Shown piece by piece: positions 45,178 to 56,925 of a stretch of DNA of 64,000 nt. This DNA comes from Entoloma clypeatum (Eukaryota > Basidiomycota > Agaricomycetes > Agaricales > Entolomataceae). The notes under the pieces are model-generated. The model was not told the origin of the DNA. It saw only the letters and a list, made by a program, of their open reading frames with translations, and did not search any database. The translations under genes and the position numbers were made by a program. Location of the stretch: NCBI GenBank assembly GCA_963565915.1, contig OY751491.1, positions 558,001 through 622,000 on the forward strand. Reading direction: 5' to 3'. How positions within the stretch are numbered: the stretch's first letter is position 1; each line of letters opens with the position of its first letter.

Positions 45178-46866
45178 TTATCGTGGACGTGACGGGTTCT
45201 GCCGATGGAAATCATGGATCAAATCTTGAGCGTTCTGAACATTAGCTCGCGGTTCCCATGTGTTCTCTTCTGGGCCATATCCTTCCCACTGGACAAGGTA
45301 CTGGATCTTTCCGCGGAACTTTCGAGAGTCCAGGATCGTAGACACATGGTACTCTTCTCGTCCTTCGACGATGATCGGATCAGGGGCTGGTTTCTTTTTC
45401 TGGATGGCGTACTTCGGAGTTTCATATGGTGACAACAGGGTCTCGTTGAACACCGGGTGAATTATCTTCCAAGTCTTCGGAAGATCAAGAAGGTACGCGC
45501 TAGCTCCTTTCTTCTCTAGGACTTTGAATGGTCCATGTCGGAGTGCATCAAGTTTCTTTGAGGGGCGATTGGTCCTGATGTTAGTCCCTTCCAGCCACAC
45601 CTTGTCTCCAATGCGGTAGTCCCAAGACGGACTTCGCCGTGTGTCAACTGTCTTCTTCATCTGATCCTGTGCTTGTTTCAGCACAGCATTGGCTTCTTCT
45701 CGTGCCTGTTTGAGTTTTTTCAAGAAGTCGTTGGCAGCCGGATTGGTATCTTCTAACATGAGTTCTCCCTTCCACAGATGTAAACCATAGTTGAGGTAGA
45801 ATGGGGTGTGCTTCGTTGCCTGGTGTTCTTTGTCATTGTACTGGAACTCTGCGATTGTGATCCATTCTGCCCAATCATCCTGTAGATGGTTGACAAAGTT
45901 TCATAAGAATGCTTCTGTTTTCTGATGCGATCGCTCGGCCTGTCCATCAGTCTGTGGGTGGTATGCGGTGGACAGGTTCCTCTTGATCCCTAACATGCGG
46001 CAGAGTATCTCCATGAACTTCACGGCAAACTGCGGTCCCCTATCGCTGATGATCTTCTTGGGGATCCCATGAAGCTTCCATATCTGATCCCAATAGATCT
46101 TGGCTAATCCTTCAGCCGATAGTTCCACAGTTGTTGGAATGAGGTGAAGCATCTTTGAATGTCTATCTGTGATGACCAGAATTGCATTTTTTCCATCAGA
46201 TTCTGGTATCGGTCCCACGACGTCGATCCCTATGTCTTCCCATGGGTGACTTGGTGCTGCATGGGGATGTAGCGGAGCATGTCGCTTTTGTCGGTTAATC
46301 TTGTTGCGTTGACAAGTGTCGCAACCCTTCACGTACTTCTTCACATCATGCAGTATGGTAGGCCACCAGTAGGTGCGAGTGAGGAGTTCATGTGTCCGGT
46401 ACTGTCCTGGATGTCCAGCCACTGGTGCATCGTGTGACTCAAACATCAATTCTTGTCGTAATTGTGGGTCCGGCGGGACATAGACTCGTTCTCCTGCATA
46501 GGTGATCCCATTCTCCTGCTGATACCAATGAGGATTCTTTTTTAGACCCTGGGCTACTTCTGTCTCCATGCGGTTTGAACCCTTGATGCATGTGATCCAC
46601 AGATTTTCGATGGTTGTGACGTTTCCAATTTTGATGGAATCAGATGTTTCACCCCCTTCAAAGAATTGTTCCTCCGTGAACATCTCCATTTGTACCACAT
46701 CTTCTGATTCCAACCGTTTCAAGAATAGTCCCTCCTTGAGCATTTGGTCACTGTCCTGTGGTTTGAGTTCTGCTTCATACCAGGATAAGCGTGACAGGAT
46801 GTCCGCTTTCGCATTGGTCTTGCCAGGCACATGCCGTAATTCGAGGTCATAGTCTTGTAACTTCAT
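45178..46866 (-). pseudogene. integrase and chromodomain, chromovirus copy B
   Basis: Starts with the RNase H tail RHVPGKTNAKADILSRLSW, then the zinc-binding HDAPVAGHPGQY .. CDTCQRNK, the catalytic core (VITDRHSKM, ISDRGPQF, QAERSHQKTE), the GPFKVL region and a chromodomain (YLVQWEGYGPEENTWEP). A TGA at 45903-45901 splits it; copy A has CGA at the same codon (3856-3858). The codons that are stops in copy A are intact here. Apart from that single stop the domain set is complete. Confidence 0.9.
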
Positions 46867-46881
46867 TTTCCAGTGTCGCTG

Positions 46882-48031
46882 TCATTGATTTAGGTCCTGA
46901 GGACGACGGAAATATTCCAGGTTCTTGTGATCGGTCAAGATCTCGAAACGTTCCCTGGCTTCGAGCAGATATTGTCTCCAATCTTTCAGTGCTTCCATGA
47001 CCGCCAGGAGTTCCTTGTCGTATATCTCGTAATTCTGTTCGGCCACGGACAGGGTCCGCGACAAGAACACGATGGGGTGCCATTTTTCGTCTTGCTTCTG
47101 AGAGAGTACTGCTCCAATTGCATAGCCCGATGCATCGGTTTCAACCCTGAACTGTCCCTCTGATTTCGGTAATGCCAAGACTGGTGCCGATGTAATTGCC
47201 CGTATGAGACCTTCAAAGGCTTGCTACTCTGTTGGTCCCCAAGTAAATGCTGTACCGCCTGTGAGTGCGGTGAGAGGTTTCGCGATATTTGAGTACCCTT
47301 CAATAAAACATCGATAGAAGTTAGCAAATCTAAGGAACTTCTGAACTTCCTTTTTTGATGTGGGTGCTCGCCAGTTTCGAATTGTATCCACCTTCTCAGT
47401 TTCCATCTCAACACGTCCCTCACCAACCACATATCCCAATATAGGACATTTTGTTACTTCCCATAAACACTTCTTCTCTTTTAGGAACAAATCATTGTCC
47501 GATAGGATCTGTAGGATTTCTTCAGTGTTTTGCGCGAGTTCTTCCTTGGTTTTACCGATAACCATGATGTCATCCATGTAGATCACGCAGATACATCGGC
47601 GGATCTGGTCCCGGAATAGACTAGCCATCATTCGAGAGAACATTCCCGGAGAGTTGCAAAGACCGAAAAACATGACCAATGGTTCGAACAATCCTCGACT
47701 GGTGAGGAAGGCAGCTTTCCATTCATCGCCCTCCTTAATCCGGACGTTGTTATAGCCCCACATGATGTCCATTTTATTGAAGTAGACCGCATCTTTCAGT
47801 ACTTCCAAGAGGTCGGATATTCGTGGGAGTGGAAACTTGTCTTTGACCGTGAATTTATTGACCATGCGGTAATCTTGTACCAATCGTTTGGAGCCATCCT
47901 TCTTGTTGATGAAGGTCTCCAGGCTTCCATTTCTGATCCGACTTTTTGGGTGCATCTTTGTCACGCACCTCAACCATGCAAACCCGGTGTTTGCGACCAT
48001 TAAGGTTAATCCTGAAATCCGAGTGTTTGGT
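46882..48031 (-). pseudogene. reverse transcriptase and RNase H, chromovirus copy B
   Basis: RT: FINKKDGSKRLVQDYRMVN, PLPRISDLLEVLK, FGLCNSPGMFSRMM and VIYMDDIMVIG (YMDD). Thumb and connection: RFANFYRCFIEGYSNIAKPL and TAFTWGPTE. A TAG (47226-47224) follows, then the frame continues QAFEGLIRAI. RNase H: FRVETDASGYAIGAVL, YDKELLAVMEAL and LTDHKNLEYF, ending with TGA at 46884-46882. The frame shifts by one base relative to the protease near 48040, before HVEPNTRISGL. Expected order for Ty3/gypsy. Confidence 0.9.
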
Positions 48032-48505
48032 TCAACATGTTGTTGGGCACCGGTTAAATATTACCACGCTGGTTGTCCAATTGATTGTGGGGTTGTGGTG
48101 TACCAACCAGTCATGTCCCAAGAGCATGTCCATTCTCCCAATATCCAGTACCATTGCTTCCATGGTTTCCTGATGTGCTCCCAAATCCAGTTTGACTTCG
48201 GCAAGTTGGCTCGCTTTCTGTTGTCGATTTGGTGATCCATCCGCATTTAGAATTGCTATGGGCGGTATTCCTCGCGTGGGGAGGTTCTGTTCACGTACTA
48301 TTCTGGGATGGATGCATGTGCGTTCACATCCGCTGTCAACCTCAGGTCGGATAACCTTTGGTCCTCGTCGTGTCCTGAGCTGAGCTAACAGCCTGATTTC
48401 TCGTCTTTTCGGAGGTTTATCTCCCTTCACAATCTTAGTTGACGCAGCGGCTCGCTTGGCAGGGATGACATAGGTTCTATTGTCTGCAGGGTCGCGACTT
48501 AGCAT
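48032..48505 (-). pseudogene. retropepsin region, chromovirus copy B
   Basis: Begins MLSRDPADNRTY two codons after the gag stop and in the same frame (TAA ACA ATG). Active-site block PEVDSGCERTCIHP (D-S-G) and the later MDMLLGHDWLVHHNP. Ends at a frameshift before RT. The same-frame arrangement could allow stop readthrough to a Gag-Pol protein, or the TAA may be a decay mutation. Confidence 0.8.
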
Positions 48506-48508
48506 TGT

Positions 48509-49513
48509 TTAATTGGACCCTTCGGGAAAATCCTTCTCTTCGGTTTCTAAGATTGTGGTTTCATCATTCTCGGCATCTTCCTCAGACACCTTCCTAACCC
48601 TTCCGGAGTTCTTCTTCGGCTTGCGGCAGTTGCGCGTGATATGGCCTTCTTGGTCACAGTTGAAACACTTGCGACCATCTTTCTTCTTTGGAGCGCTACA
48701 GTCTTTAGCCAGATGACCGAAGCATTGACAGTTGTAGCAACGGGCTACTCCTGCTTTGTCGATCTCCATGGCCTTGCCCTGACCACCATAAGTGGTACCC
48801 GATCCGGTGCGCATGTCGCCGCCACCTCGGATGACCAGTGCGTGTCCTTCCATCTGTCGTCCCTTGTTTCGGATCTCCTTTGCGTAATCAGTGTATGTCT
48901 TGCCATCGCTAGCTACTTGTTCAGAGATTCTGCGGTTGATGTTTTTCTCTAGGATGTATTTCCCAGTTTCTTCGCCAAGGTTTGACAGTCCCAAGAGTTC
49001 TTCAAATTCATCCAAGAATTCATCAACAGTGCGTTTCTCTTGTTTCAGGACTTCGAGTCTCGCTTTGGCAGCGACCGATTTGTTGGCGATGGAGAATCGT
49101 GTGGCGATATCATCGGAAAAACCTAGCCAGGTGATGTTCTCATTGTCAACAGCAAGAGCATCTAACTTGTTACTGGCCCAGTGTCTGCCGGACCCTTCCA
49201 TCATGCGGGATAGTACCGCAAGAATCTTCTGATCATCTGTGAGGCTCTTTTGGAACCTGATGTATAGTTTGGTGGCTTTCCACCACTCGTCAAAGGTGTA
49301 TCTGTCCTTGAACATCCCAGGATCCTTGATGATCTTGGATGTATCCATTGTTTGTACAGCCAGAGCTTCTGCCATGTTTAGAGTCTGCGGAGGAGAAGAG
49401 GAGTCGGGTTGTTGGGATGAAGATGGGGTTCGGGATACAGGTAAGGATTGAAAATGAGTCCCTGTTCTAAATAGTGTACCAAACCTGTCATAGAACCTCA
49501 CTTCAAATATCAT
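48509..49513 (-). CDS. gag, chromovirus copy B
   Basis: Open frame of 334 codons; the more likely start is the internal MAEALAVQTMDTSK at about 49375, as the upstream part looks like leader sequence. Helical capsid-like region (FDEWWKATKLYIRFQKSLTD .. LASNKLD type) followed by KEIRNKGRQMEG. Two zinc knuckles: CYNCQCFGHLAKDC and CFNCDQEGHITRNC (both C-x2-C-x4-H-x4-C). Intact, about the usual size for a chromovirus gag. Confidence 0.85.
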   Translation of the reverse strand: MIFEVRFYDRFGTLFRTGTHFQSLPVSRTPSSSQQPDSSSPPQTLNMAEALAVQTMDTSKIIKDPGMFKDRYTFDEWWKATKLYIRFQKSLTDDQKILAVLSRMMEGSGRHWASNKLDALAVDNENITWLGFSDDIATRFSIANKSVAAKARLEVLKQEKRTVDEFLDEFEELLGLSNLGEETGKYILEKNINRRISEQVASDGKTYTDYAKEIRNKGRQMEGHALVIRGGGDMRTGSGTTYGGQGKAMEIDKAGVARCYNCQCFGHLAKDCSAPKKKDGRKCFNCDQEGHITRNCRKPKKNSGRVRKVSEEDAENDETTILETEEKDFPEGSN

Positions 49514-49860
49514 ACATTACACCTCATTCACATCCGTCTCTACTTGCCTTTGAACATTCTCTCCATCACCTCCGCTCATCTGCTCATCCACTCATCCGAC
49601 ATCCACCAATCCGAAATCAGGGAACACGTCAAAGAGTGGGGTGCAATGCACAAGTTGAAGCCAGGTCCTTTCTGCCAACGTCGCACTTATCGCATCCGCT
49701 CCTCCGCTACTCCGCTCCGACTCGTCCGACGTTTTCCGACGTTGAGAAAAACGCTATGTGACAGCACATCAAATTTGGAGTTTGGTTGGAAAGCATAGGA
49801 CGCTACCTTTCTGCATTCACTGCTCCAAGTTGCAAGTATTCTATCACATTTGGATTGTTA
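49514..49860. other. junction between chromovirus and Helitron
   Basis: No LTR is found here. The exact border and the Helitron 5' end (expected TC) cannot be placed. A short repeat-like run (CATCCGCTCCTCCGCTACTC) and no gene. Confidence 0.5.
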
Positions 49861-51670
49861 ATGAACGTCGATGAACTGACCATCCAGGAAATTAAGGAGA
49901 TCACCAAGGCCCACAATGTGGTGCTTCCTCGCTCTGCAGCCTATGGGAAAAAGGTGGATCTTCTTGGGTATTTGGGCAATGCAGCACCAGAGGATCTGCG
50001 CAAAGCTTTACAACAAGAAGCATTGCAAAAACAGCACAGGCAAGAAAGTGAAGCGACAACCCATCGTGTACAGGCTCAATTGGTTGGGTTTGCGCCAATC
50101 ATTCGACGGGACCAATATGTATCAATAAATTCATGGATCTTCCAAGCAAGGAAAATGTTCATCGGTGTTATCGAGAGTTTTACCAAGCAACATCAAATAA
50201 TGCTGTCAAGATGGGTATTTGTGGTGTCTGTGGACATAAATTAGGATGCAGCAAGCATAACCTGAGGGGGGTTGCTCTTCAGGACTTACCAAATAGCAGA
50301 TGCCTTATACCGCACACACCACATCCAAAACACGACCTTTATGAAGGCAGACTTATTGAACCACATGGAGTTTCTGTCCGAGGAGGTACCTGCATGGTTA
50401 CAATGTGTCAACAGTGTTACTCCAGTTTAGAGAAGGATAAACTGGACCTGCCACCAGCATCAAGCCTAGCAAACGGAAAATGGATTGGACATATTCCAGA
50501 GGAGCTGTCTTGCTTATCCTTACCTGAACAACTCCTCACTGCACAACTCTACCCTCGCGTCTTTGTTTTCAAGCTTTTTCCAAAGAAGGGGTTCATTGGT
50601 GATATGTCGAAACTTCAAAGAGCAATGTGAGGAACCGTCATGACATACGAGCTTGATCAACCTGGAATAGCATCGATGATTGAAGGCAATCTGATGCCGC
50701 ATCGACCTGATATTCTCACATCTCTCATATCCATCACCTTCATCAGCCTTCGCCGTCTCCCCAAAGAGTGGCTTCGCTCACTATTTTTTTGGGTACACCG
50801 AAATAAAGTAGCGGCAGCCTTGCAATAGGACAACAATCCAAAGTACTATGGAAACATCAACATTGAGCATTCCCATTTGATGCTTCTTCCTGCAGACGAT
50901 ATACCTAGTGTTTTGAAGTCCAGTCTCAAAGACCTAGAACTGGACCAGAACCAGACTGGTAAAGACTGGTGAGAGACTGGACTGCAGTCTCAAGTTTCAG
51001 ATTTTTGAGGATTGACCAGTCTCAGGTTCTTCAAATTTTGGAAAAAAAGAAGACTGGTTCAACACCAGTCTTAATTTGAGACTCAAAAAATGTAAACTGG
51101 TCATAGGTTCACACAGGTTCATATAGGTTCACATAGATTTTGTTCATCAAAGCTTCTATAAGAAATGTGTTATAAATGATACTTTGAAACAGTTTTAATA
51201 AATTGGATGATAATCAGTTTAAACCAGTTCGAACCAGTCCTGGTTTACTTTTTTGAGAAAGGAAAGACTGATTCACCAGTCTTTGACCACTCCAGTCCTG
51301 GTTTCAGTATTTTGGAGAAACCACTCAAGCAGTCTTGGTTCTAGGTTCTTAATTTTTTGGGCAAAAAACCGGACTGGACTGGACTTTCAAACACTAGATA
51401 TACCCAATGAAGTCCTAGAGGTGGTCTGGCAATCAACAGATGTTGGAATCGTGGTTCAGAAAAGTGAAGGATATGTACAGTTGGATGAGGACGATGAGAA
51501 TGACATGGATGCTGAGTCATGGAAGAATGGGGCAGGTAAGGCATCAAATAATTCAGCTACATTACATTTTTCAATTGATAGTATTGCATAGAAGAACATG
51601 AAGAGGATGCATCTGTATTCATAATGCCAGATGAAGCTGAACTGGAAGATGAAGAACACAACATAAATCA
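49861..51670 (+). pseudogene. DUF6570 part of the Helitron protein
   Basis: Starts at ATG 49861 with a SAP-like helix pair (LTIQEIKEITKAHNVVLP .. YGKKVDLLGYLG). Then a frameshift near 50130, LPSKENVHRCYREFYQATSN, a Cys motif CGVCGHKLGC, then LPEQLLTAQLYPRVFVFKLF, a stop (50628-50630), then YELDQPGIASMIEGNLMPHR and a stop at 50826-50828. After the MITE it resumes IPNEVLEVVWQSTDVGIVVQ. These are the conserved blocks of the DUF6570 region that precedes the Rep domain in mushroom Helitrons. Confidence 0.8.
50906..51396. mobile_element. hAT MITE 3, inside the Helitron
   Basis: 491 bp, ends TAGTGTTTTGAAGTCCAGTC and (inverted) TAGTGTTTGAAAGTCCAGTC. Perfect 8-bp duplication GATATACC at 50898-50905 and 51397-51404. 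Removing the MITE and one duplication restores the frame across LLPADDIPNEVLEV. Closely related to 29930-30427. Confidence 0.95.
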
Positions 51671-51696
51671 AGATTAGATATACAGCTTCTCTTTGT

Positions 51697-53475
51697 TTGC
51701 CTTGTATTCAAAAAGTAATAGAGCGACCTGATGTGATACCTTTACATGTGAATGGATCCATTGACACAGATCTAACCAAACTCTCAGCTGCTGAGGTTAT
51801 GATGTGGGGCCTTGCAAATCTGTGGAAAGAGGGAGGTGAAGGCGCATACAAGATTTGTCATGGTCGACATGCAGTCAGCAATTTTGGGTGTCCTAGAGAA
51901 CCAGACATTACAGCAGACCATGATAGGCCAAATTTCTTCGAACGAGCATTCCCTGCACTCTATCCTTATGGCTGTGGTGGCATTGAATGGGATCAACCTC
52001 AACAAGTAGACTTTCTGGAGCATGTGCGTTGGGCAATACAATATCATGATCAGCATTTTTGCTGACATGAAACCTTTCCTTTTGTGTCATTTGGAATTTA
52101 CCAATGTCAGCAAGCCCCAGGCCCCGCTCATATACAGATGCGGCGTATAGATTTTGAAAGGGATTCACATCTTTTGGTGACAGTTTCCATGCAAAAGCTG
52201 CAGCAAGCAAAAGATGAAGAAGAACGTGGACTAACAATATCGGACCCTGCCATCCATGCTTTGCAAAAACACCTCTTCACAGTCTCATCTTGAGTTCAAG
52301 GTTCTAATTCATCTCGCATTAAATTATATTCTCAAATATTTTCAACTTGTATCATATTAAATCCACAATCCTATTGCCCAAGTTTTTGCAGGAGAAGACA
52401 TTGATTTGGATCACTTTATGGAAAGTCGGTCAGAAGGACGTGGTGTGGACCATTGTGCACAGAACATCGCAGCAGATCCATATGCAGCAGCCAAGTTTTT
52501 TCACTTTCTTATCAAGACAATCCTCGAGACACTTTTTGGCATTCAAACATTGCACTTTACCGTGAAGAATAAAGTTGGAATTTTTGGGTGAGTTGCAGCC
52601 TACTTTGGTACTGTTGAGTCCCAAGGACAGGGGACATTACATCTCCATATATTGCTATGGCTTCTCAATGCCCCAACGAGCGAGTATACAGTATGAATAG
52701 GCTTCTAAAACAAGCAGAGTTTTGGGAGAAGGTTGCAAACTTCATTCGACAAAACCTGCGTGCTTACTTACCTGATCTGGAGAGTGTGGAAAGTGTCAAA
52801 GCTATTGCTGCAGAGAAGGATATTGCATTCAATCAACCTCCAAATACAGAGGATCTTGATTCTTACAAGGCCAGAGTCCAAAATTTTGAACTTCAACTTG
52901 CACATGCAGAGCAGATCCATACCTGCCAGCTGAGATGGTGTCTAGTTCCAGATAAGAATGGCCAGTATCGGTGCAAACGGAGAGCTCCTTTCCAGACTTC
53001 TGAAGATGATCACATTGATGAAGACAGAACATGGTGGCAGAAGCGTTTGTATGGATATGTCAATGGTTGGATACCGGCCGTTCTTGTCAATGCACAATGC
53101 AACAACAATGGCAAACTACTTACCAATGGTGAAGCTACCAAGAATGTTACAATGTACTCATCTGTTTATGCCGCCAAGAAGCAAGGCAAAAACCACAATG
53201 TGTCAGCTATTATGGGAAAAGGTTATGCCTATCATTTACAACACCCCCAGGATGCAACACTTGTGGATGACATATGTGATGTGCAAAGGCTACTGCTTTT
53301 CAGACTTGTCCATGCAATTAATTGTGAACAGGAGCTTGCAGCACCAATGGTCATGTCATATATAATGGGATGGGGTGACACTTACCACTCACATCACTAC
53401 CCACCCATCTCTTGGACTTCTTTCGTTCATGCTCTACTCAAAGAATATCCAGAGTTGAAAAAAACGAAAAGGTAA
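51697..53475 (+). pseudogene. Helitron Rep (HUH endonuclease) region
   Basis: Begins IERPDVIPLHVNGSIDTDLT, then FFERAFPALYPYGCGGIEW (Helitron_like_N block), a stop at 52062, and FVSFGIYQCQQAPGPAH. A second block DPYAAAKFFHFLIKTILETL leads to the HUH motif GQGTLHLHILLWL (about 52626-52665), cut by stops and shifts. The last part (52657-53475) has YVNGWIPAVLVNAQCNNNGK, a two-tyrosine tract YSSVYAAKKQGKN (about 53156-53195) that fits the catalytic Tyr region, and AAPMVMSYIMGWGDTYHSHH. Rep nicks and joins DNA ends in rolling-circle transposition; this copy cannot. Confidence 0.85.
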
Positions 53476-53781
53476 CTTATTAACATTCAACATAGACTTA
53501 TAGAACAGTGAAAATTTTTGAAACAGTGATACTCAAGGCAAAGAGCAACCAGGGAAGGACAAGTGTGAGCCTGTTGAAAGACAGACTCAAGACAGACAAG
53601 ACACAAATGAGGAAGAAACCAATGTACGTTTTTATAAGATTACATGGTTCATTATCAGTGGTAAACTTAAACATGAATAGGGCGAAATTGGGTCTGACAC
53701 TGTGGTTATTGAAATGGGCAGTGAGGGACAATTGTTTCCACAAAACCAAGTAACAGATTACAGTTTGCGCGGAGATCTCAA

Positions 53782-56313
53782 TTGGACACATATAATGTTG
53801 TTCAAGTTTTCATGGACACATACAAAGAAAGAAAACGATCTCGAGATATCAACATTGAAACAAACAGCCCAACTTCAACTTTACAAAGAGGTTGCCCACA
53901 GCAGGATCACATTGCATATAAATCTCATCATCCAAAGGCAAAGTCTGTCCATCTCATCCTATGTATGACAGGGCATAAAAATTTACTAGACTTCATCGGA
54001 GCATATTTTCCAAACCCAGACGATTCAGAAACCTACAACTTTTATTGTGCTTCCATGCTTCTGCTGTTGAAGCCATGGCAAAATCGGGGTCAAGATCTCA
54101 AATGCAGTGATCAAACATGGACAATGGCATTCAACAAGTTCCAAAGTACTTTGTGTAAAGAACATCAAAACATCATCTTGGAAATCCGATACTTGCAAGA
54201 ATGTAACGTGGCAGTAGACAAAGATCGGGGTGATGGTCATTCACAAGACCATGCTAATATGTTTGAAGCAGAGGAAGAGGAGTTTGATGGGTTGAGAGAG
54301 GACCTGTCAAGTACCAACACAACGGAAGTATCACTTCTTGCAATAATCCAGACACAAACATCGATAGAAGAGGAGCTCCATGGATGTCTAGCAGTTGAAA
54401 TTGCAAAGAAGGAAAAAATATTTCCCAATGCGACGGACCAGGATGAGTGGAACATTTATGAAATATTCTCAGAGTCAGAGCAGGTGAGCAGAGCAACAGG
54501 GGAGGACTTAGCAAAAATATTGGCATGGCAAGCACAACTGCAGGCAGACGTAGAACGGATCAATGGTCATGAAGATTTATTCAGTCAAGGGTTGCCAGTC
54601 GAAGCTTCTGGTCCATCGGTTGCACAATTGTTACATACAGATGTCGACACAGCACCTGCAGTGGAGCATATACCCAGAGTGCAGCCGGCCAGCACTAATC
54701 CAGACAGTGTATTGACACCAGTGGATCCTTCGCATCTTAACGTAGACCAACAGCATGCGTACAACATCATTATAGATCATCTGGATGCAACTCTTGTGGG
54801 GAGAAAACCACGACCACTTCAGATGATTATACATGGCGAGGGAGGCACAGGTAAATCCAAAGTGTTGCAAAACGTTACAGACGTGTTTTGACAATGAGGG
54901 TGCAGCCATCTACTTTTGAAAGCAGCATATACAGGGGTTGCAGCTTCACTCATTGATGGTAAGACCACCCATGTAATTGGAGGACTCTCACTATCTGGCA
55001 GACGTAATGAGTTGGACCATGCAGTGGGACCAGAGGCGAAAGCAAAACTTGAAAGAAACTGGCAACATGTTGGCTATTTGGCATTGGATGAAATGTCAAT
55101 GCTGGCAAAAGATTTCTTTGCGGCATTGTCATGAAATGCATGCATAGGCAAGCAGTGTAAGGAAGACATATCTTTTAGTGGTGTCAGTGTTATCATTGTC
55201 GGGGACTTTCATCAATTCCCACCTATTGCCCAACCCATTTGCAATGCACTCTTCTACCCATGCAATCCAGAAAGAGACTCACTTCTATCACAAATCGGCT
55301 GAGCAATATACGAAGAGTTTGACACAGTGGTCATTCTCAAGGAACAACAATGAATAACAGACCCCATATGGCATGACTTCCTTCAGCATTTGCGTAATGG
55401 TATGATTGAAGACCGCCACCTCAGAATGCTGTGATCGTTGGTCATAGGTTGTGATAAAAAGCAACAAGTGGACTTCTCCAAAGAACCATGGAAAAATGCA
55501 GTGCTGGTGACGCCTCACCATGCAGTTTGTATACAGTGGAATACATTGGCACTACAGAGGACATGTCAGGATTGGAGACAGCCAATCTATGTTTGCACCG
55601 CAGAGGATACTTTCAAAGATAGGCAACTTACGTTAAGTGAAGTGTGCACCCTGGAAGCTCATCGAGGACGAGGCAGACGCAAGAATTGAGGAGCATCAAA
55701 GGATCTATATTATCAAGTGGAAGTAGCAGTGAGAATGAAGGCAATGGTGACCAAAAATGTTGAGACTGATCTTGACATCACAAATGGAGCTGGTGGTGAA
55801 ATCGTCGGGATCATGCTAGATGCAGAGGAGCCAGAGCATGGCAGAGAGGCCATCATCAAATTGAAGTATCTTCCGACATTTTTACTGGTCAAATTTGGGT
55901 GAACACACACATCTCAACTCAATGGCTTGCCAGATGGGGTGCTGCCGCTGGAGCCTGCATCAACAACATATCGTGTCAAGGTTGTTACTCATGAAGAAAA
56001 AGCTGTGACACATACCTTCAAACAATGACAATTTCTCTTAACAGCAGCATGCATTCACAGATTATTGTTCACAGGGGCAGACCATAGCCTACTATGTCAT
56101 TGTCGATATTGCACCACCCCCACATGGAACACTCAATCTTTTCAACCTGTATGTTGCCTTGTCCAGGAGTTCAGGGCGAGATACGATATGATTGCTCCAG
56201 GATTTTGATGAAGCAATGTTTCTAAAAAAACACGACGAAATGTTACTGAAAAAGGATGAGAGACTTGCAAAATTGGATAGGGCAACATTGGAGCTTTACA
56301 ATAGACACTTTAA
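53782..56313 (+). pseudogene. Pif1-family helicase region of the Helitron
   Basis: Open at 53782-54891 with a linker and then Walker A HGEGGTGKSKVLQNV (about 54832-54876). After a stop: AAYTGVAASLIDGKTTH, Walker B GYLALDEMSML, a stop at 55132-55134, motif III VSVIIVGDFHQFPPI, then PWKNAVLVTPHHAVCIQWN, TDLDITNGAGGEIVGIM, GQTIAYYVIVDIAPPP and the last helicase motif LYVALSRSSGRDTI (about 56150-56190). At least eight in-frame stops. Unwinding activity is lost. Confidence 0.85.
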
Positions 56314-56564
56314 TAGTTCCAGATATTGAAAAGGAACAGGTAGATCAGAGGAGATCGAGAAGGAACAGGCAGTGACAAACAGGAAAAGATAGGGCAGGTG
56401 CAAGAGGCTTGAAGATAAGCAGCAAATTACCTTGTAAAAGAGGCTGTGTGAATTTACAAGCATTACAATATGGGTAACATGGGAAGCGTGCAATGTTAAG
56501 GGACTTGTGAGGAGCAGCAACAGAATAGGTACACTGAATGCCACATGCTACAAGGCAAAGTGTG

Positions 56565-56764
56565 NNNNNNNNNNNNNNNNNNNNNNNNNNNNNNNNNNNN
56601 NNNNNNNNNNNNNNNNNNNNNNNNNNNNNNNNNNNNNNNNNNNNNNNNNNNNNNNNNNNNNNNNNNNNNNNNNNNNNNNNNNNNNNNNNNNNNNNNNNNN
56701 NNNNNNNNNNNNNNNNNNNNNNNNNNNNNNNNNNNNNNNNNNNNNNNNNNNNNNNNNNNNNNNN
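56565..56764. other. assembly gap, 200 N
   Basis: Exactly 200 N. The sequence to its right restarts a stretch already present at 48349, so the two contigs overlap or the region is tandemly duplicated. Confidence 0.99.
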
Positions 56765-56922
56765 GGATAACCTTTGGTCCCTCGTCGTGTCCTGAGCTGA
56801 GCTAACAGCCTGATTTCTCGTCTTTTCGGAGGTTTATCTCCCTTCACAATCTTAGTTGACGCAGCGGCTCGCTTGGCAGGGATGACATAGGTTCTATTGT
56901 CTGCAGGGTCGCGACTTAGCAT
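56765..56922 (-). pseudogene. protease start, chromovirus duplicate, cut by the gap
   Basis: Only MLSRDPADNRTYVIPAKRAA and the following 30-odd residues remain; the frame is disturbed by the extra C near 56782 and then lost in the gap. Equal to 48349-48505. Confidence 0.85.
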
Positions 56923-56925
56923 TGT

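Larger units (their letters stand above)
44270..49513 (-). mobile_element. chromovirus, copy B, nearly complete but without a 5' LTR
   Basis: Minus-strand order: gag (48509-49513), protease (48032-48505), RT and RNase H (46882-48031), integrase and chromodomain (45178-46866), accessory ORF (44693-45055), polypurine tract (44662-44671), 3' LTR (44270-44658). No LTR is found upstream of gag; the sequence changes to Helitron-side DNA there. Several stops make it inactive. Confidence 0.9.
48349..55583. repeat. 8.4-kb-spaced duplicate, first copy
   Basis: Identical, as far as I can follow, to 56765-64000 except one extra C near 56782 and an A/C change (48588 against 57005). The span covers the protease end, gag, and the Helitron up to its helicase. 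Confidence 0.95.
49861..56330 (+). mobile_element. Helitron, DUF6570-Rep-Pif1 type, decayed
   Basis: Three regions in the order expected for Agaricomycete Helitrons: DUF6570 (49861-51670), HUH Rep (51697-53475) and Pif1-family helicase (53782-56313). More than ten stops and shifts. It carries a hAT MITE at 50906-51396. Neither the TC start nor the CTRR hairpin end could be placed. Confidence 0.85.
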
